From Acidobacteriota bacterium (GTDB taxonomy: Bacteria > Acidobacteriota > UBA890 > WLXD01): 9,246 bases of DNA. The first letter of the stretch is position 1. Every line of letters starts with the position of its first letter. A program made the position numbers and the translations under genes. The DNA is taken from NCBI GenBank assembly GCA_022571615.1, contig JACZXM010000077.1, forward strand, positions 1 to 9,246, in the 5' to 3' direction. Shown here piece by piece: positions 1 to 5,698 of this stretch. The notes below the pieces were generated by a model. That model saw only the letters and a program-made list of their open reading frames with translations. It had not been told where the DNA came from and did no database searches.

Positions 1-80
1 CATCATAGCCATCGACGTTCACCCCGCCATGCATCGATGCAACGAGCTGCTGGCTTGCTTGCAGTCGCGGGGAGTCAGAT

Positions 81-178
81 TGGCGGAGGGGGTGGGATTC
101 GAACCCACGTGCCGGGTTTGTACCCCGACAACTCGATTTCGAGTCGAGCGCGTTACGGCCTGGCTTCGCTACCCCTCC
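81..178 (-). tRNA. tRNA-Ser (anticodon CGA), CCA encoded
   Basis: On the minus strand the sequence folds as a class II tRNA. The acceptor stem GGAGGGG (178-172) pairs with CCCCTCC (91-85), followed by discriminator G and an encoded CCA (83-81). The anticodon stem CTCGA/TCGAG encloses the loop CTCGAAA, which gives anticodon CGA (serine, codon UCG). The T-arm is GTGGG-TTCGAAT-CCCAC. The variable region is about 23 nt and forms a hairpin with loop ACAA and one bulged G, as expected for tRNA-Ser. The total of 98 nt including CCA is on the long side because of this arm. It lies downstream of the minus-strand gene ending at 258 but has its own candidate extended -10 element upstream. Confidence 0.96.
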
Positions 179-198
179 GCGCTGCAGGCGCGGCCCCT

Positions 199-207
199 AG
201 AATAACA
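199..207 (-). promoter_or_regulatory. candidate extended -10 promoter of tRNA-Ser
   Basis: Read on the minus strand this is TG-T-TATTCT, an extended -10 element whose hexamer matches TATAAT at four of six positions. No convincing -35 hexamer is visible upstream, which fits the extended -10 class. Transcription would start roughly 12-15 bases before the tRNA 5' end. The stretch 179-257 shows nothing else. Confidence 0.4.
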
Positions 208-257
208 TCCTGCGGTGCGGCGATTCTGCTGGCCGCCCGCGGTGGCTTCCGTCGCTG

Positions 258-725
258 CTAGGGATCGTAACGGGTCAGAAGATTGCGCAGCAGAGGGATG
301 TAGAAACCCCAGTAGAACGGTTCCTGGTCGGCACCGCGAGGGAACCAGATCCGCAGCATGGATTTGTTGAGCGAGGGAAGCCCTTCGGCCCAGTATGGGG
401 CCCAAGGTGCTACGCCGTACGCGTCGGCAAGGTAGAGCAGATCGGTGGCGGCCAGATCTTCGGCCCGAAGCTCGCGGCCCTGTCCGCGTTGCTCCCCGTC
501 GTTGACCACCGGGTAGTAGCCGACGTAGTCGCGGCGCAGATCCCAGTTGCGCGCTCCCTGCGGCGTGGCGGCCTTCTCGTGCCGGAGCACCCAAAACAGC
601 GCCGCGTGTTCCCTGTAGTCGGGATGCGGCACGGTCTTGTCGAGCACTCGTACGCGCCAGGGGGATTCCGGCTTCAGGTACCAGCGCACGGGTGCCGAGC
701 TGCAAGTGAAGACTAGGAGAGACAC
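258..725 (-). CDS. Hypothetical protein with N-terminal hydrophobic segment (start region probably frameshifted)
   Basis: This is the C-terminal, clearly coding part of a gene I cannot name. As given it can only start at GTG 725, which makes 155 aa with a clipped hydrophobic start (MSLLVFTCSS). The better start is ATG 772, which has a good ribosome-binding site (AGGAAGGGG) and overlaps the upstream stop as ATGA, but that frame stops after 19 codons at 713. Restoring one base near 713-716 would join the two into a normal signal or anchor sequence running into CSSAPVRWYLKP. Residues about 24-41 (RVRVLDKTVPHPDYREH) and 94-104 (TDLLYLADAYG) recall, from memory only, a family of long secreted hypothetical proteins that contain a DKTVP..YREH motif. 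Those are longer, so this copy may be a short or C-terminally divergent form. The tail is rich in W, F and Y. It is probably co-transcribed with the YdjY-like gene. Confidence 0.6.
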   Translation of the reverse strand: MSLLVFTCSSAPVRWYLKPESPWRVRVLDKTVPHPDYREHAALFWVLRHEKAATPQGARNWDLRRDYVGYYPVVNDGEQRGQGRELRAEDLAATDLLYLADAYGVAPWAPYWAEGLPSLNKSMLRIWFPRGADQEPFYWGFYIPLLRNLLTRYDP

Positions 726-772
726 ACCAGCAAGACCGATCCGCCAAAGAACAAGCGACCCAGGAGTCTCAT
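713..772 (-). other. 19-codon ORF: 5' fragment of the frameshifted gene, or coupled leader peptide
   Basis: ATG at 772 overlaps the TGA of the YdjY-like gene (ATGA), and AGGAAGGGG lies about six bases upstream. It reads MRLLGRLFFGGSVLLVCLS and then TAG (715-713). The peptide looks like the first half of a signal or anchor helix: a basic N-terminus, then a hydrophobic run. The downstream frame resumes with another hydrophobic run (LLVFTC) at exactly this point. I infer one broken gene, by real mutation or by a sequencing error in the CTCTCC tract. A leader peptide coupled to a GTG start at 725 is the alternative. Confidence 0.5.
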
Positions 773-1464
773 GCGTCCCCTTCCTGTATTAGCAGGCCAC
801 GGTCGACCAGGCTGAGCCGTACCGTGACCTGGGTGCCGTCTGCGGGGAGCACGCCGGGGCGGACTTCGAAGTGGGTCGCTCCCTGAACGAAATCCGCCAC
901 CGTATAGGTGGCGTTGCCGACCTTGCTGCCCGGGCACGAGTACAAGCACACCACACAACCCGAATGCCACTGGCTGATGTTGTCGCGATGGCCGCCCAAA
1001 CGCATGTCGAACCCGCGATCGCCCGAATCCACGAGGAGTTGTTCGAGGCCAAGCGCTTCGCTTCGACCCGGCACCAGGACCTCGACACGAACCGACGGGC
1101 CGGCGATGACCTTCCTCGGAGCTTCGGCGTCGGGGTCGTTGCGGTCGTCCCAGCTGTCGACTTGCAGCGCGTTGCCCGGCTGTGCGCCCAGGCTCTCGAG
1201 AGCGTCGAGCACCTGCACGTCGGAGACCTGAGCCAACAACAGCGCGTGGTCGGCGGAGCCACCACCGTCCCATACGATGAAGTGATAGCCGGACATTTCG
1301 CCGCCGTTGCGGAAGGCCTCAGCCGATACCACGGCCGCAAACTCGATCGAGGAATCCGACGTGATAGTAACCTCGCCGCTCGGTGCGGCGGTGCATGTGT
1401 ACGCCGGCCCCGCCAGCAGCCCGGCAACCGCGATGCGCTTCAGTTTCGTCAACCGCATTGGCAT
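769..1464 (-). CDS. Secreted YdjY-like protein with a CxxCxxxC cysteine motif
   Basis: A 231-aa exported protein. The chosen start, ATG 1464 (MPMRLTKLKR), places a basic N-terminus and a hydrophobic stretch (IAVAGLLAG) as signal peptide. The open frame upstream to 1578 encodes arginine-rich, non-signal-like sequence and is rejected. The middle region has the pattern of YdjY domains: ADHALLLAQVSDVQVLDALESLGAQPG at residues 71-97, i.e. H-A-L-L followed by an AL..LGA.PG segment. Near the C-terminus the motif CVVCLYSC (C170, C173, C177) is followed by PGSKVGN, then a short beta-rich tail. The family's biochemical role is not established to my knowledge. The cysteines suggest a disulfide or a metal site. 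The gene overlaps the downstream gene by ATGA and is divergent from the VKOR gene. The YdjY assignment is from remembered motif pattern and is moderately sure. Confidence 0.75.
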   Translation of the reverse strand: MPMRLTKLKRIAVAGLLAGPAYTCTAAPSGEVTITSDSSIEFAAVVSAEAFRNGGEMSGYHFIVWDGGGSADHALLLAQVSDVQVLDALESLGAQPGNALQVDSWDDRNDPDAEAPRKVIAGPSVRVEVLVPGRSEALGLEQLLVDSGDRGFDMRLGGHRDNISQWHSGCVVCLYSCPGSKVGNATYTVADFVQGATHFEVRPGVLPADGTQVTVRLSLVDRGLLIQEGDA

Positions 1465-1588
1465 ACTCGTATCCGGTCGAGACAATCGTGGACGCCTATC
1501 GAACCATGCTGCGGAGCGTTGCTGAAGACAAATCGCTTCGACAGCGGGAAGTGGCCAACAGCGGCCGTGGGCGGTCAAGAGAGGTTAT

Positions 1589-2011
1589 GTGCTAGCAATC
1601 CTTATCGCGTTGCTCTCGGCCGTCGGGCTGGTGATCGCCACCTACTTCACCGCCGTCGCCTATCGCTGGGTGCAGCCGGACGTGTGGTGGGTGCCGTCAT
1701 TCTGCCAGCTTGGCGAGGAAAGCTGCGCCGCGATCGTGTTCACACCCCGGGCTCGATTGTTCGGAGTCCCGAATTCGCTGTTGGGGCAGCTTTACTATCT
1801 GTCGCTGCTGGCGGCGGCCGGTGGCGGCCTGCTCGAACAGGCGCTGTGGCTGCACGTGTTGCTCGGCGCCTCCTCGTTGACCGTGCTGACGGGCGCCTAC
1901 TTGACGTACTCGTTGCTGTTCCTCACCCGCGTGAACTGCCGGCTATGTTTCACCAGCCACGCCATCAATTTGGCCTTGTTCGTTCTGTTGCTGGGGAGGG
2001 AGGCTGCGTGA
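1589..2011 (+). CDS. VKOR-family membrane thiol oxidoreductase
   Basis: A 140-aa integral membrane protein of the vitamin K epoxide reductase family. In bacteria these reoxidise DsbA-like thioredoxins and pass electrons to quinone, so they replace DsbB in periplasmic disulfide formation. All hallmark residues are visible: the loop cysteine pair C39 and C46 (FCQLGEESC), the FGVPNSLLG motif at 58-66 carrying the conserved Asn and Ser, and the active-site C117-R-L-C120. Hydrophobic stretches at about 2-26, 65-82, 84-112 and 122-136 give four transmembrane helices, matching the VKOR fold, and the length fits a stand-alone domain with no fused thioredoxin. The start is GTG 1589, preceded by AGAGAGG at good spacing. 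ATG 1587 is out of frame. No DsbA-like partner is in the window, but the divergent cysteine-motif protein is a candidate client. Confidence 0.92.
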   Translation: MLAILIALLSAVGLVIATYFTAVAYRWVQPDVWWVPSFCQLGEESCAAIVFTPRARLFGVPNSLLGQLYYLSLLAAAGGGLLEQALWLHVLLGASSLTVLTGAYLTYSLLFLTRVNCRLCFTSHAINLALFVLLLGREAA

Positions 2012-2023
2012 AATCGGATCTCG

Positions 2024-2038
2024 GCGGCTTGCGGCCGC
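2024..2038. terminator. small hairpin between convergent VKOR and PAP2 genes
   Basis: GCGGC-TTGCG-GCCGC forms a 5-bp GC-only stem with a 5-nt loop. It sits inside the 29-base gap between the two convergent stop codons. There is no T-tract on either side, so it is not a canonical intrinsic terminator. Position is the main argument. Confidence 0.25.
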
Positions 2039-2040
2039 AC

Positions 2041-2916
2041 TCAGCCTGCAACCAGCAGGTCGGCGCCCCAGACCGCCAACAAGCCGATGGCGCTGCCGAC
2101 GATGACGTCGATCGCATAATGATAACGGCCGTACACGGTGCTGACGAGCATCATGGTACCGACGAGGCCGCCGACAACAGCACCTTCGGTACCCCAGATG
2201 CGCCAGCACCAGAGCATGAAGATGACGCAGGTGGCGCTGTGCGCGCTCGGCATGGCGCCGCCCTTGTGGGGCGTGTCACTCCACATGATGCGATTCATCA
2301 CGGCGGTAAACATGTATCCGTCAAGGATCTGCTCGCGCTCTGGTAACAGGTCTTCCAACACCAACGCCCAGCGCGGGCCCCAGAGCGGGTACCAGGGGTA
2401 GATCGAGTAGCACACCGCGTAGCCCAGGCTCACCGCCATGGCCATGGCCTCGAATCGACGATGCTGCCCGGCGGCGTACAGGGCCACCCCGACCACGGGC
2501 GTGTACAGGTAGTACGACCAGTAAGAGAAATTCATCAGCTCGTTGAGCCAGCGTGGCTTGCCGCGCGCCATCCACAAGCTGGGATTGCCGAACCAGCGCT
2601 TCTCGGCGGCAATCAGTGCCGGGTCGAACGAGAAACCTTGGTCATGAAACAGATGCAAGGTCGTGCCGGCCCATGCATAGGCCCACCAGTAGTAGACGAT
2701 CGGGAGCCACAGCCGCAGGAACAGCAGCGCTCCGGATGCGCCCCAAGAGGAGCCCGAGCGCGCCAGCCAGACGAAAAACGCGGCCAGCACCAGGTTCACC
2801 AGATGGAACCGGTAGCGCCGTGGGTGCGGGTGCCGGGCGATCAGATGCCAGAACGAGTTCACGACCCCGAACGGGATCGTCATCAGGCATAGGAGGCTGC
2901 CGATCTGGTCAGCCAC
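2041..2916 (-). CDS. PAP2-superfamily (PAP2_3 / Aur1-like) membrane phosphatase
   Basis: A 291-aa polytopic inner-membrane protein. Family knowledge: PAP2 enzymes use a catalytic histidine to hydrolyse or transfer phosphoryl groups on lipid phosphates, and the Aur1/Ipt1-like branch includes inositol-phosphoryl transferases. Visible motifs are C2, PSAHS at 223-227 (H226), and C3 in the Aur1-like form STVYGRYHYAID at 259-270, with H266 as presumed nucleophile and D270 completing the site. The C3 arginine of classical PAP2 (SRxxxxxH) is replaced by Thr260, as in the PAP2_3 type. At least six hydrophobic segments are present, with many aromatic residues around 70-90 and 129-145. The start is GTG 2916, with GAGGA six bases upstream. 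It follows the DJ-1-like gene on the same strand with a 48-base gap, so the two are probably one operon. Its substrate cannot be told from sequence. Confidence 0.88.
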   Translation of the reverse strand: MADQIGSLLCLMTIPFGVVNSFWHLIARHPHPRRYRFHLVNLVLAAFFVWLARSGSSWGASGALLFLRLWLPIVYYWWAYAWAGTTLHLFHDQGFSFDPALIAAEKRWFGNPSLWMARGKPRWLNELMNFSYWSYYLYTPVVGVALYAAGQHRRFEAMAMAVSLGYAVCYSIYPWYPLWGPRWALVLEDLLPEREQILDGYMFTAVMNRIMWSDTPHKGGAMPSAHSATCVIFMLWCWRIWGTEGAVVGGLVGTMMLVSTVYGRYHYAIDVIVGSAIGLLAVWGADLLVAG

Positions 2917-2964
2917 GCGCGGTCCTCGCGGTCTTGCTCACACTTCGACCACGGCCCGCTACGC

Positions 2965-3708
2965 TCAGCGCTCTACCACCAGAGCCGGCATGTCCTCGGC
3001 GGCCGGCGGCCAGTCGATGATGAGCCCTCGCCCCACACCGCGCGCGACGCGTTCGCCGTAGAGATGATCGACCAGATACATCGCCACGTCGTAGCTCTTG
3101 ACGCCACCTTCCGAGGTCAGCGCCATGCCATCGTGTACGAAGCTCACCCCGCGCCGCAGGTCCAGGTGCGGGAAGGTGGCGGCGAAGCGATCCTGGTCGC
3201 CCGGGAAGGTGGTCACCGATCTGCCTTCCAGCAAACCGGCGGTGGCGAGCACGAAGGCGCCGTCGCACAGCGAAACGACGAACCGAGCTTGGAGTCCGGT
3301 CTGACGCACCCAGCGGATCAGGCCCTCGTCCTGCAGATCGGCCCCCATGCTTCCTTCGGCGCTCGGGACCACGAGGATGTCGATCTCGGGCGCGTCGTCG
3401 AACCCATAGTGGGGCTGGATTCTCAGCCCCTCGAACGTCGTGACCGGCTGGCCATCGGGAGAGACGGTGAACACCTCGATTCCTGGCTTGGTGTGAAAGA
3501 CGGTGTGATGGAGGATGTCGTACGGTGCCATCAGCTCGCTGTTGTAGACGCCGTTCACGATCAGGAATCCAGCACGCAACGGGCGGTCGTTGGGCAGGTC
3601 GTCGGGGGCCGGAATGCGACTCCAGGGGGACTGCGCTGGAGACGGAGCCACAAGCAGCAGACTCGCTGCCATCAGCGGAAGCAAGAGAGCGGTGGCGGAT
3701 TTGATCAC
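2965..3708 (-). CDS. Exported DJ-1/PfpI (GATase1-like) family protein
   Basis: A 247-aa protein with a typical Sec signal peptide at about 1-25 (MIKSATALLLPLMAASLLLVAPSPAQS), so the domain should act in the periplasm; most DJ-1/PfpI proteins are cytoplasmic. The domain runs from about residue 44 (LRAGFLIVNGVYNSELMAPYDIL) to the end. The nucleophile elbow is SLCDGAFVLA with C148, and it is followed by the family-typical AGLLEGRSVTTFPGDQDRF. The upstream acidic segment SELMAPYD (E58 or D64) is the likely partner acid. The layout resembles the GlxA/isonitrile-hydratase-like branch without its AraC DNA-binding tail. The start is GTG 3708 with GGGAG upstream. It is the first gene of a probable operon with the PAP2 gene. 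Enzymatic activity is not predictable; members include hydratases, proteases, glyoxalases and chaperones. Confidence 0.88.
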   Translation of the reverse strand: MIKSATALLLPLMAASLLLVAPSPAQSPWSRIPAPDDLPNDRPLRAGFLIVNGVYNSELMAPYDILHHTVFHTKPGIEVFTVSPDGQPVTTFEGLRIQPHYGFDDAPEIDILVVPSAEGSMGADLQDEGLIRWVRQTGLQARFVVSLCDGAFVLATAGLLEGRSVTTFPGDQDRFAATFPHLDLRRGVSFVHDGMALTSEGGVKSYDVAMYLVDHLYGERVARGVGRGLIIDWPPAAEDMPALVVER

Positions 3709-3772
3709 GTCTGGACTCCCAAGAACGGTTTAGCAGACCGTGGCGGAAGTGTGATGGTCGGGCGGAGCGGTC

Positions 3773-3801
3773 ATTCTACTCCGACGACTTACCGCAGTCG
3801 G
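3773..3801 (-). promoter_or_regulatory. candidate promoter for the DJ-1-like / PAP2 operon
   Basis: On the minus strand the -10 is TAGAAT (3778-3773, five of six matches to consensus). Seventeen bases upstream lies CCGACT (3801-3796) as a weak -35. The start point would fall about 60 bases before GTG 3708. Confidence 0.4.
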
Positions 3802-3802
3802 A
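3780..3802. repeat. inverted repeat, possible operator
   Basis: TCCGAC (3780-3785) and GTCGGA (3797-3802) are perfect 6-base arms separated by 11 bases, so arm centres are 17 bases apart. The repeat overlaps the spacer and -35 of the leftward promoter candidate and the -35 region of the rightward one. That placement suits a repressor site controlling both directions, but no regulator gene is in the window. Confidence 0.35.
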
Positions 3803-3817
3803 TCATCGCGTTAGGAT
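3789..3817 (+). promoter_or_regulatory. candidate promoter for the DUF481 gene
   Basis: TTACCG (3789-3794) and TAGGAT (3812-3817) are separated by 17 bases. Matches to consensus are three and four of six, so this is weak on its own. It lies back to back with the leftward candidate. A leader of about 65 bases would precede ATG 3891, and nothing recognisable lies in it. Confidence 0.3.
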
Positions 3818-3890
3818 CTGCTAGCGAAATGAACGCATCGGCCGGCCGTTGGGGGACGGTGCCGGTGGCTTCAGACAGGGGTGGGCAACG

Positions 3891-4748
3891 ATGAAGGTTG
3901 GAAGGATCGGATGGCGCCGTGCGGCGATCGTGCTGGCGGTGGTGGGCGCGCTCTTGCCTGCGGGACAGACCGCATGGGCTCAGGAGGAGAACGGAGGGCC
4001 GCAGACGGACAAGAACTGGAGCAACGAGGCCGAGCTCGGTTACATCAATACCTCGGGCAACTCGGCAACCACGTCGCTGTCGTTCGGAAACCGTTTCACC
4101 TACAACTTCACCTACGCCGAGCTCACGTTCAAGGTCGACTTGTTCCGCGCAACGGCCCGCCAGGACACGCTCACGAACGTGGGTGGTGGGGTTCGGGTCG
4201 ATAGCGAAACCCGGACCACGGGCGAGCGCTATCGGGCGGAGCTCAAGTACCGGCAGAACATCGTCGGTGAATTGTTCTGGTTCGGGATCGGGAGCTGGTA
4301 TCGTAACCGCCCCGCCGGGCTGGATACGCGCTGGCTCGCCGGTGCCGGTTTTGGAACCCGGCTGTTGAACAACGACCGGACGGTCTTGTCGGTTGAGTTC
4401 GGTGGCGGTCTGACCCGCGAAGAGCGGCTCGATGGCGTCGAGGATACCTTCGTGGATCTGCGCGCCTATGCCGCCTGGGATCAGAAGCTCGGGGCCAGCG
4501 CCGGCATTTCCGTGTGGTCGGAAGCGTTGCTCGATATCCAGCATGCCGAGAACCTACGAATCAACTCCCACGCCGAGGTCACCTCGCACCTGACCGGCCG
4601 CCTGTCGATGCGTCTATGGTGGGATGTGCAGTTTGACAAAGATCCAACCGCCATCGTGGTCGCCACCAATCCCGACGAGCCGCCAGCTCTCCATGCCTTC
4701 AGGACCACCGATCGAACGCTGGGTGTGTCCTTAGTGGTGGACTTCTAG
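3891..4748 (+). CDS. DUF481 family outer-membrane protein (YdiY-like)
   Basis: A 285-aa outer-membrane beta-barrel candidate. ATG 3891 has AGGGG upstream and gives a clean signal peptide (MKVGRIGWRRAAIVLAVVGA, cleavage after AWA at residue 30). A TTG start at 3849 would put 14 residues before the signal and is rejected. The mature part opens with WSNEAELGYINTSGNSATTS, the characteristic DUF481 start (E-x-G-x-x-x-T-x-G-N-x-x-T). Alternating amphipathic beta strands follow to the end (YRAELKYRQ, LFWFGIGSWYR, TVLSVEFGGGL). The chain ends in VVDF; a terminal phenylalanine is the usual barrel-assembly signal. E. coli YdiY of this family is described as acid- or salt-induced, and its function is unknown. 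The gene is transcribed alone and converges on the TRAP operon with 8 bases between stops. Confidence 0.88.
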   Translation: MKVGRIGWRRAAIVLAVVGALLPAGQTAWAQEENGGPQTDKNWSNEAELGYINTSGNSATTSLSFGNRFTYNFTYAELTFKVDLFRATARQDTLTNVGGGVRVDSETRTTGERYRAELKYRQNIVGELFWFGIGSWYRNRPAGLDTRWLAGAGFGTRLLNNDRTVLSVEFGGGLTREERLDGVEDTFVDLRAYAAWDQKLGASAGISVWSEALLDIQHAENLRINSHAEVTSHLTGRLSMRLWWDVQFDKDPTAIVVATNPDEPPALHAFRTTDRTLGVSLVVDF

Positions 4749-4777
4749 CCTGGCCTTCAGTGCTGCTCGAGCCAGGC
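4748..4777. terminator. 7-bp hairpin spanning the convergent gene ends
   Basis: GCCTGGC (4748-4754) and GCCAGGC (4771-4777) are a perfect 7-base inverted repeat with a 16-base loop. It begins at the last base of the DUF481 stop codon and covers the stop and last codons of the TAXI binding-protein gene. It has no T-tract, so it is only a possible bidirectional terminator or mRNA 3'-end stabiliser. Confidence 0.3.
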
Positions 4778-5698
4778 GGCGGTGGCCGGGTGCAGCGGTA
4801 ACGGTGCGCGGCTCAGGGCACCGAGGTCGATTTGCGCGGCGATCTGGTTGACCTGCTGCAGTTGCTCGAGACCCTCGCTCAGGCTCTCGAGGACGGCTGT
4901 GGCGATCTCCGCTTCCAGGTCGACGGTGGCGAAGATCCAGTTCATCATCGAGACGGTGGGGAGCTCGGTGTGCACACCGGGGTAGGCGCCGGCGGGTAAC
5001 GTTGCCGGGGCGTAGTAGGGGAAGCGCCGGATGAGCATCTCTAGCTGTCCCGACTCCAGGCCGATGAGCCGCACATTGCTCGCGGTCGTTGCCTCGAGCA
5101 CGGCGGCGGCGGGATAGCCGACGGACAGCATGGCGGCGTCGATCGAGCCATCACGCAGCGCCGCCGAGGATTCCGAAAACGACAGATAGCGGGGCTTGAT
5201 GTCGTTGAGCGCCAGGCCCAGGACCGACAGCAGATCACGCGACATCTGTTCGGTTCCGCTGCCCGCCGCCCCGACCGAAACGCGCTTGCCGGCGATCTGT
5301 CGTAACGATTCGATGCCCGAGCCGCGAGCCACCAGCAAGTGTGCCAGGTTCGGGTATAGCGGCGCCACGATGCGGAGGCTGTCGTATCGGGTTGCCTCCG
5401 GCCCCTCCATCGCCTTGGCCAGGGTGGTGCCGATCGCCATGCCCAGGTCGATGTCGCCAGAGGCCACCCGGTTGAGGTTCTCCACCGAGCCGCCAGTGAC
5501 CTCGGCGGTGAAGCTCATGCCCTCGACCCGCTCCGAGAGCATGCGGGCGAGCACGCCACCCAGGGGGTAGTAGATGCCCCCGGTTCCAGCGGTTCCGATG
5601 CTGCCGAACCGCCTCCCGGCGCCCTCTTCCGGCACCGCGCAGGCACATGCCACCACCAGCAGGACGGTTGTTAGCGCAACGGTGTCAGCTCGAGCCAT
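4757..5698 (-). CDS. TAXI-family TRAP transporter substrate-binding lipoprotein
   Basis: A 313-aa periplasmic binding protein that captures a small solute and hands it to the TRAP permease; TRAP uptake is driven by an ion gradient, not ATP. The N-terminus is a lipoprotein signal (TVLLVVAC, lipid-carrying C18; C20 is a second cysteine), so it is probably membrane-tethered. The TAXI signature is plain: GTAGTGGIYYPLGG at 35-48, followed by SVENL at 71-75 and GDIDLGMA at 81-88. Later family segments include RVSVGAAGSGTEQMSRDLL and RDGSIDAAMLSVGYP. Length is normal. The start is ATG 5698 with AAGGAG upstream, overlapping the permease end by 14 bases, so translation is likely coupled. The ligand is not predictable; glutamate or glutamine is known for the Thermus homologue. 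Confidence 0.93.
   Translation of the reverse strand: MARADTVALTTVLLVVACACAVPEEGAGRRFGSIGTAGTGGIYYPLGGVLARMLSERVEGMSFTAEVTGGSVENLNRVASGDIDLGMAIGTTLAKAMEGPEATRYDSLRIVAPLYPNLAHLLVARGSGIESLRQIAGKRVSVGAAGSGTEQMSRDLLSVLGLALNDIKPRYLSFSESSAALRDGSIDAAMLSVGYPAAAVLEATTASNVRLIGLESGQLEMLIRRFPYYAPATLPAGAYPGVHTELPTVSMMNWIFATVDLEAEIATAVLESLSEGLEQLQQVNQIAAQIDLGALSRAPLPLHPATAAWLEQH

Noticed and set aside
1..12. Possible minus-strand gene start (ATG 12, reading M-A-M-M) running off the left edge
   Set aside because: Only four codons are visible, with a GGGGTG-like sequence upstream; too little to support a gene.
30..41. Perfect 12-base palindrome TGCATCGATGCA left of tRNA-Ser
   Set aside because: It is isolated, has no partner repeat, is not followed by a T-tract, and a single 12-base palindrome can occur by chance.
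37..261. Plus-strand ORF of 74 codons across the tRNA-Ser region
   Set aside because: It is the antisense of the tRNA; peptides such as GGGGGIRTHVPG are a well-known false product of tRNA-Ser genes.
1465..1578. Upstream extension of the YdjY-like frame to 1578
   Set aside because: The extension is Arg-, Trp- and Cys-rich and would bury the signal peptide that begins naturally at ATG 1464.
871..2346. Plus-strand open frame of 491 codons
   Set aside because: It runs antisense to the YdjY-like gene, out of frame through VKOR and antisense to PAP2. It has no domain, signal or ribosome-binding site; long shadows like this are expected in GC-rich DNA.
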